This document shows, in pieces, positions 31,165 through 38,100 of a stretch of 45,089 nucleotides of DNA. The translations under genes were made by a program, and so were the position numbers. Origin of the DNA: a virus. Under the pieces are notes generated by a model that had not been told where the DNA came from, did not search any database, and worked only from the letters and a program-made list of their open reading frames with translations. Location of the stretch: positions 1 through 45,089 of the IMG/VR virus record IMGVR_UViG_3300036830_000564; one strand, given 5' to 3'. The first letter of the stretch is position 1. Each line of letters starts with the position of its first letter.

Positions 31165-32003
31165 TCGATGAGGTCCCGCAAACACTGATCTATGCCGTCC
31201 AGTATTTCGCCGATCTGGACCGTTGCAACGAATTCATGGCCGAGGTCAAGTGGCAGTCCGGCAAGATCACTTGTCCTCACTGCGGCGGCGAGAGCGTTTC
31301 GCCGGTCAAAGGCCGTCCGAAGTTGCAATGCAATTCCGGCGCGTGTCGCAAACAGTTTTCGTACAAGACGGGAACTATCTTTGAGGATTCGCCGCTCCCG
31401 TTGTCGAAATGGTTCGTCGCAGTTTGGTTCGTCGTCAACTGCAAAAACGGAATCAGCAGTCATGAGATGCACCGTGCGATCGGAGTGACTCAAAAGACAG
31501 GCTGGTTTATGTGCCACCGGATTCGGAAGGCTCTCGAATCCGGCTCGTTTGCGAAGCTGGCCGGAGAGGTTGAGAGCGATGAAACTTTCGTTGGCGGGGC
31601 CGCGAAGAACATGCACCGCGCCAGGCGCGAAGCGAAGATCAAAGGCCGCGGCAGTGTCGGGAAGCAGCCAGTGCATGGCATTCTGGAACGCGGCGGAATG
31701 GTCGGTGCGTACATCCACCACGCGGTTGACCACGGAGCCGGCGAATATGTTCGCGGCCCAGCGCACACGAACGGCTTGGAGAATTTCTGGTCGCTGCTCA
31801 ATCGAGCCCTCAAGGGGACTTGGACACATGTCGAGCCGTTCCATCTGCACCGCTATACGACCGAGCAGGGCTTCCGCTATAACCACCGAGATCTCAATGA
31901 TGCTCTGCGGTTCCTGCTCGCGTTGCGGGGCGTTCTCGGAAAGCGTCTGACTTACCGCCGCTTGTGCGCAATCGGCGACAGCGGATTCATGGGTCTCAAG
32001 TAA
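31161..32003 (+). CDS. ISXO2-like transposase with missing catalytic segment
   Basis: Start by GTG 31161 (VIDEVPQ), with the upstream stop overlapping by four bases (GTGA); an ATG-like start at 31131 is less likely. Numbering from 31131, zinc-ribbon-like CPHCGG at 48-53 is followed by the first catalytic D150 in EVESDETFVGG and the final cluster HTNGLENFW at 212-220. Family proteins have about 40 residues between GGMV and YIHHAVDH that contain the second Asp (the TD...Y region); here GGMVG runs straight into AYIHHAVDHG. I infer an in-frame deletion and loss of transposition activity. Comparison is from memory of family patterns. Confidence 0.85.
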   Translation: MIDEVPQTLIYAVQYFADLDRCNEFMAEVKWQSGKITCPHCGGESVSPVKGRPKLQCNSGACRKQFSYKTGTIFEDSPLPLSKWFVAVWFVVNCKNGISSHEMHRAIGVTQKTGWFMCHRIRKALESGSFAKLAGEVESDETFVGGAAKNMHRARREAKIKGRGSVGKQPVHGILERGGMVGAYIHHAVDHGAGEYVRGPAHTNGLENFWSLLNRALKGTWTHVEPFHLHRYTTEQGFRYNHRDLNDALRFLLALRGVLGKRLTYRRLCAIGDSGFMGLK

Positions 32004-32016
32004 AAGGATTGCGAGC

Positions 32017-32148
32017 ATGGCCAAGGAAACGCCAGCGCCGAAAGGCATCAGGAATTTCAAGGACGCACTACGGAAAATCGTGCAAGTGCCGAAAGCCGAA
32101 GTCGACCGGCTAATCGCTGACAGCAAACGCAAGCGGCGCAAGAAGTAA
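32017..32148 (+). CDS. Short basic ORF of the IS
   Basis: A 43-aa ATG-started ORF 13 bases after the transposase stop: MAKETPAPKGIRNFKDALRK, ending SKRKRRKK. It is highly basic with one amphipathic helix. Small basic proteins are seen next to IS1595-type transposases and might assist transposition; no specific evidence here. Confidence 0.55.
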   Translation: MAKETPAPKGIRNFKDALRKIVQVPKAEVDRLIADSKRKRRKK

Positions 32149-32183
32149 GTGACGAGTTGCATTTTTTATTCCGTCAATTTCCG

Positions 32184-32207
32184 TTCTGCTTCAAGTATGT
32201 CAGTACC
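32184..32207. repeat. IS right terminal inverted repeat (24 bp)
   Basis: Reverse complement begins GGTACTGACATACTT; 20 of 24 positions match the left end. Confidence 0.9.
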
Positions 32208-32215
32208 TTCGGAAT
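32208..32215. repeat. Right 8-bp target site duplication
   Basis: TTCGGAAT, identical to 30274-30281. Confidence 0.9.
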
Positions 32216-32355
32216 ACGGGGAACGCAGCCGCCGTCCGCAATGGGCGCATTGGATCGCGGCGGGACGCAGCGGGATGATGTTGAAATGGGGCGGCAAGGC
32301 GATGAATCGGCCCGGGAGGAACTTCTCGGGAGGGGGCGGCGGCGACGTCGGCCGG

Positions 32356-33069
32356 TCACTTCGCAGCGTCGCCGGCGGGGGCGGCGGATTGAATCCCATG
32401 AGAGGGCTCCGGTTGATCGGGAGAAATTTCGGCGTCGAATCGCCAGTTGGCGAGCGAGGTGAGCAAGAGCTGGATCCGGCTCCGCGCGTCGAACAAAAAG
32501 TCGGCACGGCTGGCCGCGGGGACGGCCGAGGCGAGCACCTCGGGCAGCGGCTGCAGTTGGCCGCGGAGGCGATGAAACAGTTGCCGGACGGCCGTTTTGG
32601 CCGCGTCGCGCGACACGAGCTCGCCCGATTCGTTCCGCAGCTTGAGCAGCAGCCGGGCGTTGTCGATCTCGAGGTGGATTTCTTCCTTCGCCGCTTTCCC
32701 GCCGGCAGGCCGGGCCAGGAACTGCAGCTTGGCGAACCGCCAGCGGACGATTTCGGGCAGCGGATAGGCGCCTTCCGCTCCCGGCATCGGATCGGGCCCC
32801 GTGCGCCATTCTTTGACCGTTTGCAATTGCACGCCCAGGAACGCGGCGACTTCGCCGAGCGTTCCGGCGGTCCATTTTGTCGCGGGGCCGTTCGGGCCGG
32901 GAGGGCCGGCGGCCAGGAGCAAGTCGAGGTCGGCAAGGTCAGCCTCCGTCGCCTGTTGGAGCCAACCTCGCAAGGTAAGCCTGGCGGCGGTCTTCGAAGC
33001 TGTGCCGGTGCTCGTGGAGGTGCGTTTGCGGCGGCTGCGCCGCGTGGTCGGCCGTTTGGTTTTGCGCAT
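32356..33069 (-). CDS. Terminase small subunit (Nu1-like)
   Basis: A 237-aa protein. Residues about 68-110 carry a winged-HTH pattern like lambda Nu1: GTLGEVAAFLGVQLQTVKEW, then PLPEIVRWRFAKLQF. A long helical middle (KAAKEEIHLEIDNARLLLKL) may dimerise. It recognises the packaging start site and hands DNA to the large subunit. The N-terminus is Arg/Lys-rich. Its ORF overlaps the upstream gene by 131 bases, so the real start may be later. The IS lies just downstream. Confidence 0.75.
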   Translation of the reverse strand: MRKTKRPTTRRSRRKRTSTSTGTASKTAARLTLRGWLQQATEADLADLDLLLAAGPPGPNGPATKWTAGTLGEVAAFLGVQLQTVKEWRTGPDPMPGAEGAYPLPEIVRWRFAKLQFLARPAGGKAAKEEIHLEIDNARLLLKLRNESGELVSRDAAKTAVRQLFHRLRGQLQPLPEVLASAVPAASRADFLFDARSRIQLLLTSLANWRFDAEISPDQPEPSHGIQSAAPAGDAAK

Positions 33070-33331
33070 GGAGCAACGCCAGGACGCGGGCCGCGGCGAT
33101 TCGCGTCCGCGGTTTTTCGAGGATCTTCTTCCCGTCTTCGATTCGTCCCATGACGAGCTGCAGCATGGCCAGCGGCACCGATTTGTAGGCTGTCTCGGGG
33201 AGTTCCCAATTGTTCCGCAGGGCGCGCTCCAGGAGCCGCATCTCGGAACGGCTGGGCGGAGTGTGCGGACCGCCCCCCTGTCCCCCCGGAGGGGAAACGG
33301 CGGGAGCGGCGGCGGCGGGAGCGGCGGTCAA
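32939..33331 (-). CDS. Small phage protein upstream of terminase
   Basis: A 130-aa protein with a disordered Ala/Pro/Gly N-terminus and a helical core: MRLLERALRNNWELPETAYK, then ARTRIAAARVLALLHAQNQT-like residues. The ALRNNW-type start is common in small proteins of phage packaging regions I have seen. The last 44 codons overlap the small terminase. Function unknown; possibly regulatory. Confidence 0.55.
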   Translation of the reverse strand: MTAAPAAAAPAVSPPGGQGGGPHTPPSRSEMRLLERALRNNWELPETAYKSVPLAMLQLVMGRIEDGKKILEKPRTRIAAARVLALLHAQNQTADHAAQPPQTHLHEHRHSFEDRRQAYLARLAPTGDGG

Positions 33332-33338
33332 GGGCGTC

Positions 33339-33950
33339 TCACACGGTCAGGGCGCGGCACTCGTAACCCTCCGCGGACATTCTCGCGAGCAGCGTCCGCT
33401 GCGCGTCCTCGTCGGCGACGGTAATCAGCACCTGGTATCGTTTCGCGACGGGCGGCTGCGATTCTTCCGCGGCGGCTTGCTCCGCGGCTTCGGCCTCGGA
33501 CAGACCTTCGACGATCTCGAACTCTGCGCAAAGATCGGCGTGCATCTGCTGCAGCATTTCATCGCCGACCTCGACCATCGGCATCAATTGGCGCAGCGCC
33601 TCGACGTCCCATTCGGCCAGCTCGGCCGTGCGATTGTCGGCGATTGCAAAGCCGACGGCGGAAATGTCGTCGTCGTCGACCTGGAGGCAGGCCAGGTGCG
33701 TCCAGCCCAGGGCGATCGCGGCCTGGAGCATCCCGTTTCCCGCCCGCACGATCATCCCCTTCTTCTGGACGACCGCCGCGCGTCTCTGTCCATACTGCAC
33801 GAGGCTCCCGCGGATCGCCTGCAGGTTCGCCTGCGAATGCTTCCGCGCATTGGCGGGATCCGCAACGAGTTCGCCGATCGGAACGGCCATCGCCCGCAGC
33901 GATTCGTGGATGTACGACAGGTCTGGTAAGCCTTTGCCGCGCTTTGCCAT
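33339..33950 (-). CDS. ParB/sulfiredoxin-fold protein
   Basis: A 203-aa protein with a ParB N-terminal-type domain: VPIGELVADPANARKHSQAN (25-44), then VQKKGMIVRAGNGMLQAAIALG (the G-N-x-M-L-x-A variant of GHxRLxA) and IADNRTAELAEWD. Phages often encode such proteins just upstream of terminase, with roles in DNA binding or modification. A helical Ala/Glu stretch (EGLSEAEAAEQAAAEES) joins a final small domain (RYQVLITVADEDAQRTLLA). The catalytic chemistry is unknown. Confidence 0.75.
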   Translation of the reverse strand: MAKRGKGLPDLSYIHESLRAMAVPIGELVADPANARKHSQANLQAIRGSLVQYGQRRAAVVQKKGMIVRAGNGMLQAAIALGWTHLACLQVDDDDISAVGFAIADNRTAELAEWDVEALRQLMPMVEVGDEMLQQMHADLCAEFEIVEGLSEAEAAEQAAAEESQPPVAKRYQVLITVADEDAQRTLLARMSAEGYECRALTV

Positions 33951-34119
33951 GGTCCCGGACCGCTCTCGTGATCGTAGTAGGGTGGGGAAAAAAACGCATT
34001 ATTTCTCGAAAAAGCGCGCGAAGCCGTGAACGCGCGCCGTTGCCTGGGGGGGAGGACCCATCGGCCACCGGGCGACCTTCTTTCGGTCCGGCGGCCCTCC
34101 CGGCGGCTGCCGATCGGGG

Positions 34120-34779
34120 TCAGCCGTCTGCCTCGCGCGAGGCAGCGGGTGCGGCCGGCGCGGCCGACGAATGGCTTTGGATTTCTTTCTGCTCGAGTTC
34201 GAAGAAGAAAACATCCGTCTCCGGTTTGAATTTGAACCCGAGCTTTGCGAGTTGCTGGTGCGTGATCGTCTTCGACTTCAACGCAGAAAGCATCGACGTT
34301 TTGTTGGGCGATACCGAGAGCGAGAACAATGAGCCGGCGGCTTTGCCAGCGCCCAAGCGGGTGCGTCCCAGCGCGCGGAGCAGTACGTCTCGAATCTTCT
34401 CTCGCACCAAATCCCAGCCGGATTTCTTATCGTCCTTCGCCTTCTCGATCTCTTCGACCGTGGGCTTTGAAAGACGGAAGCCGAGGCGCCCTGCGTTCAG
34501 CTCCTTTGATTTCGGGTCGGCGAACAGGGCATCTTTGTTGTTCCAGCAGAAGGCGCTCAGCTCGGCCTCCAGAAATTTGGCCCGGTCGGCGATCGGCTGG
34601 CGCTCGCCTCCGATTTCGACGAAGAGCTTTTCTTGGCACCGCCGGTCGGCGAACGCCACGACGCGGTCGCGCTTCGTCTGCGCATCGGCCCGCAAGCCGC
34701 TTAATGATGCGAGTTCAGCCAGTGCCGAATTCGCCTGTTCCTCAGACTGGATGGAGGTTGGCAGCGGCGCCCGCGGCAT
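34120..34779 (-). CDS. Gam-like host-nuclease inhibitor (Mu Gam family)
   Basis: The ORF runs to 35076, but the true start is probably ATG 34779 (MPRAPLP), giving 219 aa. It has the Mu Gam pattern: an N-terminal coiled coil (EEQANSALAELASL), a middle AEFLEAELSAFCWNN-like region, then GRLGFRLSKPTVEEIEKAKD and a basic region with KSKTITHQQLAKLG. Mu Gam binds DNA ends and blocks RecBCD-type nucleases; I infer the same here. It overlaps the upstream gene by 38 bases. The C-terminal FFFELEQKEIQSHSSAAPA tail is hydrophobic then low-complexity. Confidence 0.75.
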   Translation of the reverse strand: MPRAPLPTSIQSEEQANSALAELASLSGLRADAQTKRDRVVAFADRRCQEKLFVEIGGERQPIADRAKFLEAELSAFCWNNKDALFADPKSKELNAGRLGFRLSKPTVEEIEKAKDDKKSGWDLVREKIRDVLLRALGRTRLGAGKAAGSLFSLSVSPNKTSMLSALKSKTITHQQLAKLGFKFKPETDVFFFELEQKEIQSHSSAAPAAPAASREADG

Positions 34780-35524
34780 GGGGGGGACTGGGGGCGACTT
34801 TGGCCGGACTGCTCGCGAGGCTCGAACCGACATGGAAGCCTTTCGGGAAAAAGTAATGGTAGGCGCCGACGCCGGCAGCGGCGAGGAGCGCCAGGATCGT
34901 AAACCACGGGAAGCCGCGCTTGGCCGGCGCAGCTGCGCCCTCCGCGTTGGCAGGCAATTCCTCGCCGATCGATTCCGACTGGACTGGCGAAGCATTGGGA
35001 AGCGACGGCAGCGACTCCCATTCCCTGGCCGCTTGCGCCGGCGCAACGGGATCTTCCTGCGTGGCTGCCGGCGCACTGGGCGGCTGCCCAGGCCCGGAGT
35101 GTATCATGGCAATGGGCCGCGCCGGCGGCCAGTCGAACGCGGGGGGCTGCTCGGGCGCCACGGCGATGGTGGGCTCGGCTCGCGAAGGTTCTAGGGCCGG
35201 AACAAATTCCGGCGGCTCCAGCGAGAAGGGCTCGCGGGCCGGCTCGTCGGGAATGGCCGGCGGCTCGCCCGCGGCCCCATCGATGGCGACGCTGGGCGCT
35301 TGGACCGCAACTATTTCCTGGCGCGGCGCGGCGACAATCACGCGGCCGCAGTCCGGGACCTGCAAGTGATTCCCGATGTCAATCTGCACATGCGGCGACG
35401 GCGACGGCCCGAATTGGCAGCCGCACAGTATGAAGATGATCGCCGCGATCCAGGCCAGCGCGAATCGATCGAAGGACACAACCCAGGGGCATTCGCGGGG
35501 CCGTTCCCAATAGTGACGGGCCAT
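34742..35524 (-). CDS. Membrane/lipoprotein-like protein, Pro/Ala rich
   Basis: A 260-aa protein from ATG 35524 (MARHYWERP), with a first hydrophobic segment ending in a lipobox-like ILCGCQ (about 21-31), a long Pro/Ala/Glu-rich periplasmic-type segment and a second hydrophobic segment near 215-232 (FPWFTILALLAAAGVGAYHYFF). It overlaps the next gene by one base. It lies in the lysis region and could be an unusual membrane-spanning protein, but no lysis motif is recognised. Confidence 0.55.
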   Translation of the reverse strand: MARHYWERPRECPWVVSFDRFALAWIAAIIFILCGCQFGPSPSPHVQIDIGNHLQVPDCGRVIVAAPRQEIVAVQAPSVAIDGAAGEPPAIPDEPAREPFSLEPPEFVPALEPSRAEPTIAVAPEQPPAFDWPPARPIAMIHSGPGQPPSAPAATQEDPVAPAQAAREWESLPSLPNASPVQSESIGEELPANAEGAAAPAKRGFPWFTILALLAAAGVGAYHYFFPKGFHVGSSLASSPAKVAPSPPHAAGAAANLHPV

Positions 35525-35865
35525 TATTCGGGCTTCCTCGAGAGGGGTGCCGGGGCGGCAGGGGGCGCAGGTAAGGGAGGGGTCGAGCTCTCGGCCGGGG
35601 TGGTTTGCAGCACCTCCCGGAAGCAGGGCGTCAGGCGATTGAACAGGGGCGTCGGGACGATCCATCCGTCATATCCACTCACCTGGCCGCGCGAGATCTT
35701 GTGAGGTACGTGATCGCCTTCGACGGCAATCACCTGCGGATGCTGATTAACGGCCCGGCACCCCGTCAGCACCAGGCATGCGGCTAGCAGCGTCCCAATC
35801 AGCGAAGGCCGCCTGCACGGCGCCCTCGTCGCCGGCCGTGGCGGCGGCCTGCGTGCGGCGTACAT
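35524..35865 (-). CDS. Outer-membrane lipoprotein, o-spanin-like (Rz1)
   Basis: I start at ATG 35865 (MYAARRPPP; ATG 35898 is possible). A signal with lipobox LTGC (CLVLTGCRAV) yields a lipoprotein with a Pro-rich C-terminal end (TPPLPAPPAAPAPLSRKPE). Proline-rich lipoproteins nested in an inner-membrane spanin gene are the Rz/Rz1 arrangement: this start lies inside the 35747-35974 gene by 119 bases. Together they would connect inner and outer membranes at lysis. Confidence 0.6.
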   Translation of the reverse strand: MYAARRPPPRPATRAPCRRPSLIGTLLAACLVLTGCRAVNQHPQVIAVEGDHVPHKISRGQVSGYDGWIVPTPLFNRLTPCFREVLQTTPAESSTPPLPAPPAAPAPLSRKPE

Positions 35866-35974
35866 CTTCCAGGGGTTGCCGGGCGAGGTCGCGTGCATCC
35901 TGTTTTTTCTGCCACCAGTTTTGGACGAACACTGCGGCGATCGCCAGGACGCCGCTCACAATTGCGGTAATCAT
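35747..35974 (-). CDS. i-spanin-like membrane protein (Rz)
   Basis: A 75-aa protein with an N-terminal membrane helix (about 3-18, IVSGVLAIAAVFVQ) followed by a charged helical ectodomain (WQKKQDARDLARQPLEDVRR). It is followed by a nested lipoprotein gene and preceded, with a four-base overlap, by a holin-like gene. It would form a two-component spanin with the lipoprotein. It is shorter than most i-spanins, so moderate confidence only. Confidence 0.55.
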   Translation of the reverse strand: MITAIVSGVLAIAAVFVQNWWQKKQDARDLARQPLEDVRRTQAAATAGDEGAVQAAFADWDAASRMPGADGVPGR

Positions 35975-36162
35975 GCGTCGGCCTTCTTGGGGGCCGGACC
36001 ATTTTTGGACGCTCCCAGGATGGCCGCGCCGGTCGTAAAATCGGCGATGACGCGGTTCCAATCGATCTCGGTCCCCTGATCGAGGCCCTGCAGCACGCTG
36101 CCCAGGGCCAGGAACATCAGGGCCAGGGCGGCCATGTAGGTCTTGCGGCCTGGCAGATTCAC
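35971..36162 (-). CDS. Holin-like small membrane protein
   Basis: A 63-aa protein with one clear membrane segment (YMAALALMFLALGSVLQGL) and a second weaker one (VIADFTTGAAILGAS), ending with a basic tail (GPAPKKADA). Small two-segment proteins upstream of spanins are typical holins. No endolysin gene is recognised nearby. Start ATG 36162. Confidence 0.6.
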   Translation of the reverse strand: MNLPGRKTYMAALALMFLALGSVLQGLDQGTEIDWNRVIADFTTGAAILGASKNGPAPKKADA

Positions 36163-36352
36163 ATGCCCGTCCTTGGGAGTGGTGACTGGAATGGGTGACC
36201 GGAATCAGTGACCGGGATTGGTCGCCGGGCGAAGAATGGATAAAATGACCCGGCACTTCAGATCCATCTGGCATGCCGGGCGGCGCATCGATCGAGAAAA
36301 TACTAAGACCACTGCGCGCGGATTTTGTCAACGCCACTGGAGGGCGTGAGAA
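36163..36352. other. Divergent intergenic region
   Basis: Lies between the minus-strand holin-like gene and the plus-strand RHH gene. It holds four 13-bp repeats (36182-36230), a -10-like TAAAAT at 36241-36246, and an inverted repeat CCCGGCA (36249-36255) with TGCCGGG (36274-36280) that encloses the inner palindrome CAGATCCATCTG. It is probably an operator-promoter region. Confidence 0.6.
36182..36230. repeat. Four tandem 13-bp repeats (operator-like)
   Basis: Starts at 36182, 36195, 36208 and 36221, exactly 13 bases apart: GTGACTGGAAT, GTGACCGGAAT, GTGACCGGGAT and the weaker GTCGCCGGGC. Repeats in phase like these are typical of RHH repressor operators. Confidence 0.7.
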
Positions 36353-36538
36353 ATGAAGAAAGCCGTGACATTGCGGCTGGATCTGCCGGACTGGCTGCGC
36401 GCGGACGACGCCGCCATGAGAAAACGCACCACGCTGCCCCAATTGATCCTGGACTGGATCCAGCCGCGGCTGGACCGGCTCGAGCGGTCGCCGCGGGAGC
36501 CCGGCGCCGCCGAGGCAGCCGAGAGCCCGGCGCCGTGA
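36353..36538 (+). CDS. Ribbon-helix-helix (CopG/Arc-like) regulator
   Basis: A 61-aa protein. A beta-strand with alternating residues (AVTLRLDLPDWL) then two helices (AAMRKRTTLPQLILDWIQPRLD) fit the RHH fold; RHH dimers bind tandem short repeats such as those just upstream. It is the only plus-strand phage gene in this region outside the IS, and likely represses itself and perhaps the opposite lysis operon. A GGAG-like site lies before ATG 36353. Confidence 0.65.
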   Translation: MKKAVTLRLDLPDWLRADDAAMRKRTTLPQLILDWIQPRLDRLERSPREPGAAEAAESPAP

Positions 36539-36560
36539 CCTGGGGCGCCGCGGGGCCACA

Positions 36561-36576
36561 TTATTCGGCGCTGAAT
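36561..36576. repeat. 16-bp palindromic element, copy 3
   Basis: TTATTCGGCGCTGAAT: same as the other two copies except one base, starting 22 bases after the RHH stop. It lies in the convergent gap before the ASCH gene end at 36601. Confidence 0.55.
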
Positions 36577-36600
36577 CTCGACCGGCGGGCTGACTAAATG

Positions 36601-37380
36601 TCAGCTTGAAACTCGATTGAAACTCACGACCCAGACCCACGGATTTGCCTCGTAAGCCCCGTGTCCGTTCACCCTGTCCCACAGTTCACGGAATCGCGCC
36701 TGGGCGGGAATTTCATTTCGCATCGTCGGCTCAAATCCCTCGCGAACGGCATCCGCCGGAGTGATTTCCCGCAGCCGCTCCACACGAACGCCAGTGATCT
36801 CCAGTGTGATCCGGCTGGCCCAACGTGGCATGTGAATGCCGGGAACTCGCCGCCGGAAAACAACATCCTGCGATTCGATGATCGTGTTCCCGGTAAGCGG
36901 GATTATCTTTTTCCGCGTGTTGCAGCGTAGAAGATTGAGCGTGAACGATCCCTTTTTCTGCCCTAGCTTCTCGCAGGAATAGGCACCAACGCAATACGGC
37001 GCTGGCCTGACCGGATTGCTTGTGTCGTTGATCCAGTGAGTCTTTCCGTCTACGGTCCACGCCTCGCCGCAACCGCCGCCGGAAAGGCGACAAAGGAATT
37101 TGCCACAATCGCTGCGAAAGAGTGATCCCTCGCGGACCCACAGCCGACCTCCGACTCGCCCATACGGACACTTTCCAAGGTGCTGGTACGGACCTCCGGC
37201 GGGACGGTCGAGGTAAATGCCCCAATCGCCGTTGGCCTCTCGCGGGAACCCTTTGCACGACGGCGGCACGGCGCATTTAACGACCCGCCGCGTCATCGTC
37301 TTCCGGCCGTCCAGAATCGCGCGAACCATTGGCCCCGAGAACAGAGTCGGCCGCTCTTTTGCTGCTGTCATAGTAGGCAT
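36601..37380 (-). CDS. ASCH-domain protein
   Basis: Start set at ATG 37380; GTG 37392 or ATG 37371 are alternatives. The 259-aa protein begins with the ASCH signature LFSGPMVRAILDGRKTMTRRVV and shares the later pattern ITGVRVERLREITPADAVREG. The middle contains Cys/His-rich loops (DCGKFLCRLSGGGCGEAW). ASCH proteins bind RNA and have been linked to co-activation or translation; the phage version is common in siphoviruses and its role is unknown. Confidence 0.8.
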   Translation of the reverse strand: MPTMTAAKERPTLFSGPMVRAILDGRKTMTRRVVKCAVPPSCKGFPREANGDWGIYLDRPAGGPYQHLGKCPYGRVGGRLWVREGSLFRSDCGKFLCRLSGGGCGEAWTVDGKTHWINDTSNPVRPAPYCVGAYSCEKLGQKKGSFTLNLLRCNTRKKIIPLTGNTIIESQDVVFRRRVPGIHMPRWASRITLEITGVRVERLREITPADAVREGFEPTMRNEIPAQARFRELWDRVNGHGAYEANPWVWVVSFNRVSS

Positions 37381-37410
37381 TGTCGATAACACTACGGGTC
37401 AGTAGTTAGC

Positions 37411-37428
37411 CGCAAAACGTCGTTTGCG
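37411..37428. promoter_or_regulatory. Inverted repeat in the gap upstream of the ASCH gene
   Basis: CGCAAA and TTTGCG arms (6 bp each) flank a 6-base spacer between the ASCH gene and the next upstream gene. A regulatory operator is possible; the pairing is short. Confidence 0.35.
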
Positions 37429-37456
37429 TTGATTGATGGTCATATTGTCCGGCCGT

Positions 37457-37834
37457 TTAAAGGACGGGTCGAAAACTACTGCGCGCCGGCATCACGGCCT
37501 CGGTGAAGCACCGCGTGCCGGCGGTCAGAATGAAACGCTGCGGAAGCTCGTGGAGCGTGGGGAGCTGCAGCCGGGCCCGCAGAGCGGCCAGCCCCGCGTC
37601 GACCAGGCCGTCGTCGGCCGGAATGTCATGGGGAGGCGTCCGCGGCCGGGGCTGCGTCCCCAACGCCACAACGATGCCATAGACGGGAGCGCGTATCACC
37701 GTGACACGCAGGAAGCATTGGGCATCAATTCGGGCCTGGAACACGCGCAGGCCCGTCTCCCGGGCGCGATTGAGCGCTGGCTGGCCTTCGTTCTCGCAGG
37801 CGATCGGGAGCGGAATTTCGACGAGATGAATCAT
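37457..37834 (-). CDS. Hypothetical early protein, 125 aa
   Basis: The ORF opens to 38071, but I start at ATG 37834 (MIHLVEIPL), giving 125 aa; this start overlaps the upstream stop (ATGA). The product has a hydrophobic core of strands and helices (AQCFLRVTVIRAPVYGIVVAL) with a Pro-rich linker and a basic tail. No family recognised. Confidence 0.5.
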   Translation of the reverse strand: MIHLVEIPLPIACENEGQPALNRARETGLRVFQARIDAQCFLRVTVIRAPVYGIVVALGTQPRPRTPPHDIPADDGLVDAGLAALRARLQLPTLHELPQRFILTAGTRCFTEAVMPARSSFRPVL

Positions 37835-38100
37835 GACGCCTCCTGGGACATGGGCAAAGTCAGTTGCGTACGGCCGTCGCGCCGCCGGGGCGGCGTCCGG
37901 CGATTTTCTAGCTCGATGCATGTGACCAGGACGCAGGAAAATCCGGACCGTCGATGCTTGCGCCAGTCGCGCCATTCTTCGGGCATGTTCTCGATGAATC
38001 GGCCGATCGATTCGCGCCTCACGCGGGCCGCGGTCCAGGGCAACAGCGAGCGGCCATCCTTGACTATCCACAGCTTCGTACTGGCGGGCCGGCGCATCAC
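37831..38100 (-). CDS. Small early protein with C-terminal QLTLPM motif
   Basis: An 89-aa basic protein: an N-terminal region with many Arg, an EEWRDWRKHRRSGFSCVLVT segment, and the C-terminal residues 79-84 QLTLPM, a hexapeptide close to the bacterial sliding-clamp-binding consensus QLxLPL. It is coupled at both ends (ATGA). Function unknown; clamp binding is inference. Confidence 0.5.
   Translation of the reverse strand: MMRRPASTKLWIVKDGRSLLPWTAARVRRESIGRFIENMPEEWRDWRKHRRSGFSCVLVTCIELENRRTPPRRRDGRTQLTLPMSQEAS

Larger units (their letters stand above)
30282..32207 (+). mobile_element. IS1595-family insertion sequence, 1926 bp
   Basis: Bounded by imperfect 24-bp inverted repeats and an 8-bp direct duplication (TTCGGAAT), which fixes the exact ends. 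It carries four plus-strand ORFs: an 86-aa passenger, an HTH/Cys protein, an ISXO2-like DDE transposase and a 43-aa basic ORF. It is inserted in a small minus-strand zinc-ribbon gene between the small and large terminase genes. The transposase appears internally deleted (see that entry), so the element may be immobile by itself. IS1595 elements with passenger genes are known as a class. Confidence 0.9.
30214..32399 (-). pseudogene. Zinc-ribbon gene interrupted by the IS
   Basis: Two parts of one minus-strand gene: 5' part 32208-32399 (start ATG 32399) and 3' part 30214-30281. Removing the IS and one 8-base duplicate restores one frame: ...CAHCGRRLRSPYSE joins TCPGCGSTQVE... and ends APRL at the TGA overlapping the large-terminase ATG by one base. 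The product would be about 83 aa with two CxxC pairs, hence a complete zinc ribbon, and a Pro-rich N-terminus. In the present state the frame runs 13 codons into the IS and stops at 32166. It may have been a terminase helper or translational coupler. The start overlaps the end of the small terminase. Confidence 0.8.

Noticed and set aside
30333-32162. Minus-strand frame of 609 codons spanning the IS
   Set aside because: It is antisense to the transposase and passenger genes inside the mapped IS boundaries.
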